A stretch of DNA of 64,000 nucleotides, taken from contig JAFRUE010000007.1 in NCBI GenBank assembly GCA_017441925.1, forward strand, positions 310,001 to 374,000. Direction: 5' to 3'. Below the pieces are notes generated by a model that was not told where the DNA came from, did not search any database, and saw only the letters and a list, made by a program, of their open reading frames with translations. This DNA is from Bacillota bacterium (GTDB taxonomy: Bacteria > Bacillota > Clostridia > Lachnospirales > Bianqueaceae). The translations under genes were made by a program, and so were the position numbers. Shown here piece after piece: positions 44,501 through 53,206 of this stretch. Position 1 is the stretch's first letter, and every line of letters starts with the position of its first letter.

Positions 44501-45739
44501 TTATTCGGATTCTCTTGCTCTCTTAAGTTCGGAACGTGCGATATGCAGAGGAATATTAAGCAGCAGGCCGGCAGCTACGTTAAGCACCAGCATCGCATAG
44601 TTCAACAGAACCGGAACCGCGTATTCACCGGCAAGGATCATCGGGAAAGCGGCAGCGATATTCAGAACGATCAGGATATAATTGATTACGATAACGAACA
44701 GCGGCAGATTGTGCCTGGGCATCTCGCCTGTCGCGAAGACACGAGTCGCTGCTTTTACCATGCGGATCGATTTGATGAAGTAGATCAGTCCAAGGATCTC
44801 AATGGTCAGCCATACTGCCTGCAGGATCAGTACGGACCATACCTGCGGAGAAAGCTTAACCCCGGCCATCAGGGCTCTGACGGAAGTATAGACTGCATAT
44901 CCGCATCCGAGAACGGTGAGGATCCAGCATACCAGATAGATCACCATACCGGCTTTGAGCGGCGTCAGACCGACGTCTTCATCACCCGGAAGCTCATGCC
45001 TGCGGGCACGGACTGTATACATGATAAGACCGATCACGTACAAAACCATCGGAAGAACAATAAGGACCGTCATTACAAGAAAGCCCCAGTACATGACCTT
45101 CTGGATCTCAATACCGATAAAGGTTGCCGGCAGGCCGGTTCCGAGCTGGGTCATGAGGATCTTCTCGATATCCGGCCAGATATGTGACCAGAGCAGAACG
45201 GGATTGACAAGCGAATACAGAACAGAAATGCCAAGAAGGACAGCGCCAATCAGCACAGCGATGGAACTGCCGTTTTTCTTGAAGATCGTGAAAGCCTTGC
45301 TGACGCCCGGCATCTGAAGCGGCTCCGCGTCAAGACCCGCGTTTGGATCGACAAAAGTATCTACCGGAACGCTGGCGGCGAGATCGGATGTTGTATCGTA
45401 CTTCTCTACTCTTTCAGGTTCAGCGGAAGGAATTCCCTCCGTAACAGGCTGATAAGGAGCCGTATTCTGCTGGAATCCGAACGGCTGCTCGGCTGCCTGC
45501 TGTACAGGCTTCGTATAATCCTCGAACTGCTGCGCAGGCTGGGTGTAATCCGCAAACTGCTGCTGTGCAGACTGTGTATAATCCGTATACTGCTGCTGCG
45601 CGGTCTGGGTATAGTCCGCGAACTGCTGCTGCAAACTCGGATCGGCCTGCGGATTTACGCCGGAAGGCTGTGCAAAATCTTCGACCGGTGTATCCTGCGG
45701 TACAAAATCATGGATGTCCTGATTCTGATCAATAGCCAT
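44501..45739 (-). CDS. Membrane protein with N-terminal 11-residue Gln/Tyr repeats
   Basis: I do not recognise this 412-residue protein. Residues 37-79 hold four tandem 11-residue units, the first three close to QQQFADYTQTA and the last shorter and degenerate. A Pro-rich linker follows to about 150. The C-terminal half has about six hydrophobic segments. The start at 45739 follows GGAGGGACATAAA; an ATG five codons earlier is part of that ribosome site. It follows trxB closely and ends in a strong terminator. The charged, Gln-rich tail may lie in the cytoplasm; function unknown. Confidence 0.8.
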   Translation of the reverse strand: MAIDQNQDIHDFVPQDTPVEDFAQPSGVNPQADPSLQQQFADYTQTAQQQYTDYTQSAQQQFADYTQPAQQFEDYTKPVQQAAEQPFGFQQNTAPYQPVTEGIPSAEPERVEKYDTTSDLAASVPVDTFVDPNAGLDAEPLQMPGVSKAFTIFKKNGSSIAVLIGAVLLGISVLYSLVNPVLLWSHIWPDIEKILMTQLGTGLPATFIGIEIQKVMYWGFLVMTVLIVLPMVLYVIGLIMYTVRARRHELPGDEDVGLTPLKAGMVIYLVCWILTVLGCGYAVYTSVRALMAGVKLSPQVWSVLILQAVWLTIEILGLIYFIKSIRMVKAATRVFATGEMPRHNLPLFVIVINYILIVLNIAAAFPMILAGEYAVPVLLNYAMLVLNVAAGLLLNIPLHIARSELKRARESE

Positions 45740-45762
45740 TTTATGTCCCTCCATGTAAGAAA

Positions 45763-46662
45763 TTAAGTAGATATAATTGCTTCCACAGCGACAGCAGCAT
45801 CGGCTGCGGCTGTTAAGACCTGACGAAGCGGGGTATCCCGCACATCACCGGCAGCATAGACGCCGGCAATTGAAGTCCGCATGTGCCGGTCGGTAAGGAT
45901 CCATCCTCCCGGCGCGGTATCGAGCTTCCCTATAAACAGTCTGGAGTTGGGCAGTACACCGATTGCGATGAAAACTCCATCTACAGGGATCGTGACAATT
46001 CCTTCCGGTGTCTGGACCTGCAGGGATTCGACCTGCTCTCTGCCGTCTATCGAAAGCGGTTCAGAAGACATCAGATACCGGATATTCGAAAAGCCTTCGA
46101 GTCTGTTCTGCAGAGACGGATTCCCACGGAACACTTCTCTGCGGTGAATGACGGTGACCGTGCGGCAGATCCCTGCAAGATAGATCGCATCGGCAAGAGC
46201 GGTATCTCCTCCGCCGATCACTGCAGTGTCTTTATCTTTGAAGAAAGCACCGTCGCAGGCTGCGCAGCAGGAGACTCCCCTGCCGGAGAATTCCTCTTCT
46301 CCGGGAATGCCCAGCCTACGCGGACTTGCGCCTGTACAGATCAGCAGATTCAGCGTCTTGTATTCACCGGCTATCGTATGAACGGTCTTGACGGTCTCGC
46401 CCAGATCCAGATCTGTGACCTCATCCGTGATCCAGTGCGTTCCCATACGTTCCGCGTGCTTAGCGAACCTGTCCGCCAGCTCGGTCCCAGTGATCCCGGG
46501 AAGCCCCGGATAATTGTCGATCTCCGCAGAATAAACAGCCTGCCCGCCCGGATAGGCTCTTTCGATCATCAGATAGGAAAGACCTGCGCGGGAAGCATAG
46601 ATTGACGCGGTCATTCCGGCAGGCCCGCCTCCAAGAATGATCAGATCGTAAATCTCGCTCAT
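45763..46662 (-). CDS. trxB: Thioredoxin reductase-like flavoprotein
   Basis: This is a pyridine nucleotide-disulfide oxidoreductase of 299 residues with an FAD motif (LGGGPAGMTASIYASRAG, near 10) and the redox pair C133-A-A-C136 in CCAACDGAF. An NAD(P) motif (VIGGGDTALADAIYLAG) and a C-terminal FAD motif (GVYAAGDVRDTPLRQV) complete it. Most TrxB proteins read CATCDG, so the Ala is a mild variant. The start overlaps the aminopeptidase stop by four bases. No thioredoxin gene is adjacent; the electron donor and partner are not shown. Confidence 0.9.
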   Translation of the reverse strand: MSEIYDLIILGGGPAGMTASIYASRAGLSYLMIERAYPGGQAVYSAEIDNYPGLPGITGTELADRFAKHAERMGTHWITDEVTDLDLGETVKTVHTIAGEYKTLNLLICTGASPRRLGIPGEEEFSGRGVSCCAACDGAFFKDKDTAVIGGGDTALADAIYLAGICRTVTVIHRREVFRGNPSLQNRLEGFSNIRYLMSSEPLSIDGREQVESLQVQTPEGIVTIPVDGVFIAIGVLPNSRLFIGKLDTAPGGWILTDRHMRTSIAGVYAAGDVRDTPLRQVLTAAADAAVAVEAIIST

Positions 46663-48740
46663 GCCTGATACAGACTTTGATCTTTAGCTTCAGCCGTTTC
46701 CTTTTTCAGAAGCTCAAGACCTTCGTTCAGAATTGCGGTGCCGGGCAGAACAAAACGTCCGCTGCGGATCAGATCGATCGTATCACCGGACGCCTTACGG
46801 ACACGTATACAGGCGATATCCGGATAAGGCAGCGTAATGTCGATGTGCTTGCCGGTGTAAGCGGCTGCCGGATCGGATTTACGCAGCATGGTCCTCTCAT
46901 TCTCGCGGGCAACGATCTCCTTACCGTTCATCGGGTTATAGATCTTAAGATCTTCTGTCCCTACATAGCATGTATCGCCGATCGCGAAATGCGGTCCCAT
47001 CTTCTCCATGATCAGAATGGGCAGCTTCGAAGCGATTCCGTACCTTTCGGCAAGTCTGTAAACATAGGTGTTGGTCCCGATCGCGAACTCGCCCATCGGC
47101 AGAGTCGCGTGCGGCATCAGCAGATTCTCATACACGAAACGTCGGCTTTCCTCAGGATCAGGGAAGTTGCCGCAGCTGTAATCCTTAACACAGCCGTCTT
47201 CAAAACGGATCTTCAGATCAGTGAACGACAGTCCGTCAAAATAGAAGAAACTGGTATGCAGCGTTCCGCTCGTTCCGGCGAGTACAGGTGAAGTAAAAAG
47301 CTCGCCGAGCGGGATGTTGACATCCGCTACACAGTTATAGAAATTGGTCTGTGATGCGGGCTTATCGAGAGGTGCAAGTCTTACGGAAAGATCAGTCTCG
47401 TTTCCCTCTGCTCCAATGATCTCAACGGAAACGCCCTGATCAAGCGCGTCAGCCAGTGCCTGCTGTGCTTTCTGATAGACACGGTTGTCAAGCGTATTGA
47501 TACGGACAGTCTCTCTGAAGATCTCTTCAAAATCCGGTCCGATAGACGGAGACGGATAAGCGGCCATACAGAAACTGGTCTCCGCCGGAGCAATATATTT
47601 ATCGAGCAGCTGGAATTTCTCATTGCTGAAACGGGAAAGAAGCTCCTGCTGCTCATCCGTGTACCGGCAGACGTCCTTTTTCTGTACCGGAACAAATTCC
47701 GGCTGGCCGAAGCAATCAATATAAGCCGGTCCTCCGTACCAGGACAGCATATCCGCGTTCTGTTCAAGCTCTGTCTTAAGTGCCTCCAGCGAAGCGTTCA
47801 CATAATCCTCTGTAAGGTACAGCGCGTTGTCAAAACGATGATCGTATTCTGCCTGTTTGCTGGTATAAGAAGGTTCTGTCCCGATAATGAACGGGATATA
47901 ATGGATCTCCGAACGGAAAAGTTCCATCAGCCGTCTGGTAAAACGCTCCATTCCAAGCGGATAATAGATCCCGACGGTCTTCTTGCGGAGTATATCCTTG
48001 CCGTCAGCGAAAAATCCCTGTCGGTAAGCCTGTACATAGGATTTAGCCATCAGTTCGATCGACGCGTCATCCAATGTATTCATAAACCTGGCAAGATCCA
48101 GGTCCGTCTTTGTGACCCGTACTCCCAGCTCGTAAAGGAAACCTGCATCCGTGAGATCTCCGTTCCCGATCCTGTCCTCATAACCGGACGGATCAAAGGA
48201 AAAACGTGTATGAAGCCAGAGTCCCCACTCTTCTCTCAGGTACCGGGTGTGGTAATTCTCGATCAGCGAGGTCAGATCGGGGATCGAGATCCGTCCTGCC
48301 TTAAGGATCGGAACAGCCTCAAGAAAGAGTCCTGCAAGATGGGACAGTCCGAACCGCATATGCCGGAAAGCATACCGGATACCCTTCTGCAATTCCCAGC
48401 CGAGAGCCGAGACCGCCGCACCGGCAGGTCCGAAGAATTTGCGGGAAACAGACGGATTCAACAGAGAGCCATCATATTTGCCCTCTTGCCATGCATATAA
48501 CTGCTCCTGATCAGCGGCAAGCTCGGCAAGCGCCGCAGAACGGTAATAGCTGTCGTCGGATTTCTCCTCAAATAAGATCAAAAGACGCAGAAAAGAAGCT
48601 GCTTCCCTTATGAACCGGTCAGAAGCCCGCTCATTGGAAGCGGCTTCCTGAGAAGCCAATTCAAAGATCTGCTCTTTTTGCGTACTATAATCACAGATTA
48701 CAGCATTATTATATAATTTATAATAATCTTCGAGAATCAA
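46659..48740 (-). CDS. M29-family aminopeptidase with long N-terminal extension
   Basis: The C-terminal part (about 255-690) matches M29 metallo-aminopeptidases, with likely metal ligands E480 (PLGELFTSP), E551 (MGEFAIGTN), H584 (GPHFAIGD), H632 and D634 (KHIDI). The first 250 residues are a helical extension; ordinary M29 enzymes are about 400 residues long. Translation starts at TTG (48740) behind AAGGAGGGG; no ATG nearby fits. It is the first gene of a set with trxB and the repeat-bearing membrane protein. Confidence 0.8.
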   Translation of the reverse strand: MILEDYYKLYNNAVICDYSTQKEQIFELASQEAASNERASDRFIREAASFLRLLILFEEKSDDSYYRSAALAELAADQEQLYAWQEGKYDGSLLNPSVSRKFFGPAGAAVSALGWELQKGIRYAFRHMRFGLSHLAGLFLEAVPILKAGRISIPDLTSLIENYHTRYLREEWGLWLHTRFSFDPSGYEDRIGNGDLTDAGFLYELGVRVTKTDLDLARFMNTLDDASIELMAKSYVQAYRQGFFADGKDILRKKTVGIYYPLGMERFTRRLMELFRSEIHYIPFIIGTEPSYTSKQAEYDHRFDNALYLTEDYVNASLEALKTELEQNADMLSWYGGPAYIDCFGQPEFVPVQKKDVCRYTDEQQELLSRFSNEKFQLLDKYIAPAETSFCMAAYPSPSIGPDFEEIFRETVRINTLDNRVYQKAQQALADALDQGVSVEIIGAEGNETDLSVRLAPLDKPASQTNFYNCVADVNIPLGELFTSPVLAGTSGTLHTSFFYFDGLSFTDLKIRFEDGCVKDYSCGNFPDPEESRRFVYENLLMPHATLPMGEFAIGTNTYVYRLAERYGIASKLPILIMEKMGPHFAIGDTCYVGTEDLKIYNPMNGKEIVARENERTMLRKSDPAAAYTGKHIDITLPYPDIACIRVRKASGDTIDLIRSGRFVLPGTAILNEGLELLKKETAEAKDQSLYQA

Positions 48741-48788
48741 ATTTCCCCTCCTTGCGAGTGCATATATACATAAATACTATATATAGGT

Positions 48789-48817
48789 ACTATATCATAA
48801 AATCCGCCAAAAAACAA
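48789..48817 (-). promoter_or_regulatory. Probable promoter of the aminopeptidase operon
   Basis: Minus strand: -35 TTGTTT (48817-48812), a 17-base spacer, extended TGA, and -10 TATAGT (48794-48789). The -35 is weak. Confidence 0.55.
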
Positions 48818-48885
48818 CTTATGTCAAAACTTTCTCTAAAATCCAGTGAAAAGATCCGGACATATATACTGAACGCGTCCGGTAT

Positions 48886-48915
48886 AGAAAAAGCTGCATC
48901 TTGGAGATGCAGCTT
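48886..48915 (-). terminator. Rho-independent terminator of tRNA-Gln
   Basis: Minus strand: an 11-bp stem (AAGCTGCATCT paired with AGATGCAGCTT) with loop CCA, followed by T. It starts seven bases after the tRNA. Confidence 0.88.
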
Positions 48916-48921
48916 CTGGAG

Positions 48922-48993
48922 CTGGGCACGAAGGATTCGAACCTCCGGATGCCAGAGTCAGAGTCTGGTGCCTTACCGCTTGGCGAGTGCCCA
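48922..48993 (-). tRNA. tRNA-Gln (anticodon CTG)
   Basis: Minus strand: the acceptor TGGGCAC pairs with GTGCCCA, with discriminator G. The D arm is GCCAAGCGGTAAGGC. The anticodon arm CCAGA-CTCTGAC-TCTGG gives anticodon CTG, reading CAG. The T arm GGAGG-TTCGAAT-CCTTC contains one G-T pair. CCA is not encoded. Confidence 0.96.
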
Positions 48994-49018
48994 ATATGTT
49001 TCTCACGGAACGAATGCA

Positions 49019-49047
49019 ATTATATCAGACATTCGATTGTTTGTCAA
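49019..49047 (-). promoter_or_regulatory. Consensus sigma-A promoter of tRNA-Gln
   Basis: Minus strand: -35 TTGACA (49047-49042), a 17-base spacer, extended TGA, and -10 TATAAT (49024-49019). Both boxes are perfect consensus. Confidence 0.95.
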
Positions 49048-49061
49048 CGATTTTTTAAAAG

Positions 49062-49088
49062 AAAAAACGATACAATTTCTTGTATCGT
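49062..49088 (-). terminator. Rho-independent terminator upstream of tRNA-Gln
   Basis: Minus strand: a 9-bp stem (ACGATACAA paired with TTGTATCGT) with loop GAAA, followed by T. It insulates the tRNA promoter from ftsH. Confidence 0.8.
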
Positions 49089-49116
49089 CAAACAACAGAT
49101 CATTTCATAAACACAT

Positions 49117-49159
49117 AAAAATAGGGGTCACAATGGTATAGTACCATAACCCCTATTTT
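49117..49159. terminator. Long hairpin with T/A flanks, probable bidirectional terminator
   Basis: AAAATAGGGGT (49117-49127) pairs with ACCCCTATTTT (49149-49159), and inside it ATGGTA-TAG-TACCAT forms a second helix. Confidence 0.75.
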
Positions 49160-49184
49160 AAGTCTATTCACGAATTGTACAAAA

Positions 49185-49236
49185 TTTGCGGATCCTAAAA
49201 AGCAATTTTTGATAAAAGTGACGAAGAATCCGCAAA
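49185..49236 (-). terminator. Hairpin in the ftsH 3' region
   Basis: TTTGCGGAT (49185-49193) pairs with ATCCGCAAA (49228-49236) around a 34-base loop that itself contains AAAAA-GCAA-TTTTT. The minus-strand reading continues into TTTT. It starts 16 bases after the ftsH stop and may be its first terminator. Confidence 0.55.
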
Positions 49237-49251
49237 ATAGGAAGAATGTGC

Positions 49252-51093
49252 TTACGATTCGTCCTTATTTGTATCCTCGATTGCTAAAGGTTCTTCAAAG
49301 AACGTGAGGAATTCTTCCCCGGAAATAGATTCCTTCTCGAGCAGATACTGTGCGATCTCATTGACCTTCTCTCTGTTCTGCAGAAGAATGTCGATTGCGC
49401 GCTTATGCTGTGTACGAATGATATCAAGCACCTCTTCATCGATCTGCTGTCCGGTCGCTTCGCTGCAGCGCCGTACGGGATTACCATCCAGATAAGAACC
49501 GGACGGAGCTTCCAGTCCGACCATATCGAAACGGTCCGTCATGCCGTATATCGTGACCATGCGCCGTGCGGTCGCTGTTGCTCTCTCGATATCATTGGAA
49601 GCACCGGTCGAAACCTGTCCAAGCATGACTTCTTCAGCGGAACGTCCGCCGAGTAGACTGCAGATCTGATCAAGCAGCTCTTCTCTGCTGACAAGATACT
49701 TCTCTTCACCAGGAAGCTGCATCGTATAGCCGAGTGCGCCTTTTGTACGCGGAATGATCGTGATCTTGTGGACTTCTTCCGCATGAGGGAGAACATGTCC
49801 AAGGAAAGCGTGTCCGACTTCATGATATGCGACAGCACGCTTTTCATCCTGGCTCAGTACACGGTCCTTCTTGATCTTACCTGCGATTACGACTTCTAGA
49901 GCCTCTTCCAGATCGGACTGCTCTACCGCATTGCGTCCCTTGCGGACTGCAAGCAAAGCCGCTTCGTTGATCATATTGGCAAGATCCGCGCCGGAGGCAC
50001 CCGGAGTCGTCTTGGCGATCGCGTCCAGATTCGCGTTGCTGGACATATGGACCTTCTTTGCGTGAACTTCAAGAATTGCCTTACGTCCGCGGTAATCAGG
50101 GATCTCGACCTGTACCTGCCGGTCAAAACGGCCGGGACGCAGGAGCGCCGGATCCAGAATTTCGGGACGGTTCGTTGCTCCGAGGATAACGACACCCTTG
50201 GACGAATCAAATCCGTCCATTTCTGTCAGCAGCTGGTTCAGGGTCTGTTCTCTTTCATCATTTGTAGAGAAAGAATTGTCCCTGTTGCGGCCGATCGCAT
50301 CGATCTCATCGATAAAGATGATACAGGGAGCTTTCTTCTGGGCTTCTTTGAACAGATCGCGGACACGGGCTGCGCCCATGCCGACGAACATCTGCACAAA
50401 TTCGGAACCGGAGATCGAGAAGAAAGGAACGTGAGCTTCGCCGGCGACAGCTTTGGCAAGCAGTGTCTTACCGGTACCCGGAGGACCGACAAGCAGTGCG
50501 CCCTTGGGGAGTCTCGCGCCGATTTCGGCATATTTCTGCGGGTTATGGAGCAGATCGACGATCTCTTCCAGAGATTCCTTCGCTTCATCTTCGCCCGCGA
50601 CGTCATTAAAAGTAATACCGGTCTCGTTCTCACCGTAGATCTTGGCATTGGATTTGCCGAACGACATCGCGTCTCCCATGCCTCTGGACATATTCTTGGA
50701 AATGAAATGCCACAGCAGGAAGAATGCTACGAGCGGAATACCGAACTGGATCAGCAGGGAGAGCCAGATATTCATCTGCGCGACATAGCCGTCATAGGTC
50801 GCGACCTTATTCGCTTCCAGAAAAGCCGTGATCGTTGTCGCGTTCTCCGTTGCCACGCAGTTATAGGTTACGATCTCGTCTCCCTTGACATGGAAGGTGA
50901 TCTCACCGTCCGCGCTGATCCGGACCTCCTCCACTTTCTGATCACGGACCATCTGCTTGAATTCGCTGTAGGTGACTTCCTGATTCCGGACGGAATTCAG
51001 CCCGTAATTGACAATGAGCAGGATAATGAGGATGACGGAGAAATAGATAATACCGACTTTGAGCTTTTTGTTTTTCATTTTATCTTCATCCAT
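49252..51093 (-). CDS. ftsH: ATP-dependent zinc metalloprotease FtsH
   Basis: This membrane-bound AAA+ protease degrades misfolded and regulatory membrane proteins. The 613 residues have two N-terminal transmembrane helices (about 13-30 and 108-126), Walker A GPPGTGKT, Walker [12 protein letters not shown], and the second region of homology RPGRFDRQ. The protease site reads HEVGH, where most members have HEAGH. The last 30 residues are acidic. Its start overlaps the end of the preceding membrane protein by eight bases, so it belongs to the rnpB-proximal gene set rather than the tilS-hpt-ftsH arrangement common in Firmicutes. Confidence 0.97.
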   Translation of the reverse strand: MDEDKMKNKKLKVGIIYFSVILIILLIVNYGLNSVRNQEVTYSEFKQMVRDQKVEEVRISADGEITFHVKGDEIVTYNCVATENATTITAFLEANKVATYDGYVAQMNIWLSLLIQFGIPLVAFFLLWHFISKNMSRGMGDAMSFGKSNAKIYGENETGITFNDVAGEDEAKESLEEIVDLLHNPQKYAEIGARLPKGALLVGPPGTGKTLLAKAVAGEAHVPFFSISGSEFVQMFVGMGAARVRDLFKEAQKKAPCIIFIDEIDAIGRNRDNSFSTNDEREQTLNQLLTEMDGFDSSKGVVILGATNRPEILDPALLRPGRFDRQVQVEIPDYRGRKAILEVHAKKVHMSSNANLDAIAKTTPGASGADLANMINEAALLAVRKGRNAVEQSDLEEALEVVIAGKIKKDRVLSQDEKRAVAYHEVGHAFLGHVLPHAEEVHKITIIPRTKGALGYTMQLPGEEKYLVSREELLDQICSLLGGRSAEEVMLGQVSTGASNDIERATATARRMVTIYGMTDRFDMVGLEAPSGSYLDGNPVRRCSEATGQQIDEEVLDIIRTQHKRAIDILLQNREKVNEIAQYLLEKESISGEEFLTFFEEPLAIEDTNKDES

Positions 51094-51634
51094 TACGCGT
51101 TCCCCCTCCTTTATTCAGAAACGCCCGTATACGGGGTTCATATTTTCTCTTTAATGAAAAATACAATGAGTCAAAGATAACGATCAATATATTCATGCCG
51201 ATCCCGAATGCCGGAAGCAGCCATGCAGGCTCACCGGGCGCAAGGATCAGTGAGCGTTCCAGGATCAGGAACGGTATCAGCACTGCATTGAAAAGCCCGA
51301 GCTTAATGACCCATACGAGCCATATCGGACAGCGCATCAGAAGCCATGGCTGCGCGGTCTCCAGAAAGATCTGGTAGCAACCTGCCGCCGCAAAGAGAAA
51401 CAGAACGGACCGGTCCGGCAGGATAAAGAATCCAAGGATCACGGCTGCCGCAAGATAAGCTCCCGCAAATGCCGGCGTCGTGATCATCAGCGCCACCCAT
51501 ACCGAAAGCGATGCAAATACGGCAAAAGACATGGAACTGATGCTGATCGTGCCGGCCAGGGTCAGAATGACTTCCGTAAGCGCGAGCAGAATGCCGAGAT
51601 ACGCGATCTGTCTCGGTTTTACAGACATCTGCAT
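51086..51634 (-). CDS. Polytopic membrane protein of unknown role upstream of ftsH
   Basis: This very hydrophobic 182-residue protein has about five transmembrane helices and a basic C-terminus (SLKRKYEPRIRAFLNKGGG). The fold is reminiscent of small ECF-transporter S components or MreD-like proteins, but I cannot assign it. It overlaps the J-protein gene by 16 bases and ftsH by eight, so translation of all three is coupled. An FtsH substrate, adaptor or vitamin-uptake subunit are all possible; none is shown. Confidence 0.75.
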   Translation of the reverse strand: MQMSVKPRQIAYLGILLALTEVILTLAGTISISSMSFAVFASLSVWVALMITTPAFAGAYLAAAVILGFFILPDRSVLFLFAAAGCYQIFLETAQPWLLMRCPIWLVWVIKLGLFNAVLIPFLILERSLILAPGEPAWLLPAFGIGMNILIVIFDSLYFSLKRKYEPRIRAFLNKGGGTRNG

Positions 51635-52302
51635 AAGTCAGCGCCCATGCACTCGCAGAAAGTATCCAGACACCAGATATTCATACAGAACCGGCAGGGG
51701 TCTGCGTTGGTATTCTGCGGAACATACTGATTGGAACGGTTTTTATAGATGTTGCCGGCCTGGGAGAGCTGGTTCAGGAAGTTGCGGTACTGCACATTGT
51801 GCGGATCCATGGAAACAGCCTGTCTCGCGTAATAAAGCGCGTCCATGGAATTGCCTACACCCTGGTTCGCGACAGCACAGTAATAATTCCACTGCGCGTC
51901 TCTGCGGGAAACGCGTCCGAGCAGATTTAAGGCCTCTCTGTAACGGCCCATCTGCAGATAGCTGGCGGCTAGAGTCATCTCCTCGGATGAATTCGCGTTC
52001 TCATAAGCATTGTCCTGACTATAACCGTTATATCCCGAGTAACCGCTGTTTGAATAGCCGGAGTTGGAATAACTGCTGTTCGAGTATCCGGTCCTGCCGT
52101 AGGATCCGCTCTGGCGCTCTTTCATGATCTGCTCATAAGCGCTCTGGACCTCCTGAAACTTTTCCTGCGCGAGGTCAGACAGCGGATTGTCGACATACCG
52201 GTCCGGATGATACTGCTTGGCCAGCTCGCGGTAAGCCTTTTTCACTTCATCATCGGTAGCGTATCTGGAGATACCCAGTACATCATACGGATCTTTGTTC
52301 AT
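51619..52302 (-). CDS. J-domain protein with low-complexity linker and Cys-rich tail
   Basis: The 227 residues comprise a J domain (1-62, HPD at 32-34) that would stimulate DnaK and a Gly/Ser/Tyr/Asn linker with repeated SYSNSGYSNSGY-like units (66-98). A TPR-like helical pair (about 107-182) follows, and then a tail with seven Cys (203, 206, 211, 216, 218, 224, 226). There is no DnaJ zinc-finger domain of the usual type, so this is a type III J-protein. It overlaps DUF5685 by four bases. The Cys tail may bind metal or sense redox state, which is inference. Confidence 0.9.
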   Translation of the reverse strand: MNKDPYDVLGISRYATDDEVKKAYRELAKQYHPDRYVDNPLSDLAQEKFQEVQSAYEQIMKERQSGSYGRTGYSNSSYSNSGYSNSGYSGYNGYSQDNAYENANSSEEMTLAASYLQMGRYREALNLLGRVSRRDAQWNYYCAVANQGVGNSMDALYYARQAVSMDPHNVQYRNFLNQLSQAGNIYKNRSNQYVPQNTNADPCRFCMNIWCLDTFCECMGADLCRCL

Positions 52303-53171
52303 TGCGGTTCCCTTTCTTCCTGTGCTTTCTTCCTGTTCTGCTCTTGTGTCTGCTGTTTCTCTCTCCGGACGTTGTTGAAGCGTGTCCAGACGCCCGCGTA
52401 GAGAATGTTGCGGAGGATCTCCTCATCTGTCTGTATCGGCAGGAATTCAAATACTCTTGTGCACTCGCCCATTTCGTGCGTCAGCAGCATCTGTGCGAGA
52501 CTCATACGTTCTGTCTCGCCGTCAAACTGCCGGAATACATTATAGCTGCCGGATTTCATGTCTTTCTCATAATCATCCCAGGCATCCAGGATATAGATGA
52601 AACGTCCGAGATGACTGCCGAGTTCCCGCAGGTACGGCTCCCAGCGATCTTTGCGGAAAGCGAAGAGTTCAGCCATGAACTCTCCGAAACATCCGGCGGC
52701 TGCGTCAAGACTGGTCTCCCGGCTGCGTTCATACTCGCTGAGCCGGGCAAGACAATCGGCAAAAGCCTTATCCTTGTCCGGATACTGCCTGCGCGCTTTC
52801 TTCACTGCACGCGACAGCAAAATGCCTCCTGCCTTGGCAGACACTTTCTTCTCATCCTGCCAGTCATCTTCCAGATGGCGGGACGCAAGGAGGATACTCA
52901 TTGCCGCGGCATAATCCGTTGCTTTGGTATGCAGCAGCACGGTCCTGTGCAGCGGATGAACGGGGCAGATTCTGTGCTCTGTCCTGCTGCGCATGCCGTA
53001 AAGAGAAGATATTAAAATAACAAGGAATGTCATGTCGTAGGTCAGTGTCATCCTGCCTGCGAATCCGTATCTGACCGCAAGATCCTGGCAGAGACCACAG
53101 TAAAAAGACCTGTATTTAGCGTATTCCCTTACCTTTAGCTCTTGTGTCGCGGCGCGAATATACCCGAACAT
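52299..53171 (-). CDS. DUF5685 family protein
   Basis: The 290 residues begin MFGYIRAATQELKVREY, characteristic of DUF5685. The frame is open for ten more codons upstream, but AGGAG lies seven bases before the chosen ATG at 53171. Conserved-looking features are YCGLC (C25/C28), CPVH (C69/H72), EDDWQD (101-106) and DAWDDYEKD (196-204). The last two resemble the Asp-rich motifs of all-helical isoprenoid synthases, though no such activity is known to me for this family. The gene follows rnpB by about 36 bases and overlaps the J-protein gene. Confidence 0.85.
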   Translation of the reverse strand: MFGYIRAATQELKVREYAKYRSFYCGLCQDLAVRYGFAGRMTLTYDMTFLVILISSLYGMRSRTEHRICPVHPLHRTVLLHTKATDYAAAMSILLASRHLEDDWQDEKKVSAKAGGILLSRAVKKARRQYPDKDKAFADCLARLSEYERSRETSLDAAAGCFGEFMAELFAFRKDRWEPYLRELGSHLGRFIYILDAWDDYEKDMKSGSYNVFRQFDGETERMSLAQMLLTHEMGECTRVFEFLPIQTDEEILRNILYAGVWTRFNNVRREKQQTQEQNRKKAQEEREPQ

Positions 53172-53206
53172 TCCTTGCTCCTGTCCTGATTCTGCAATCA
53201 ATTGTA

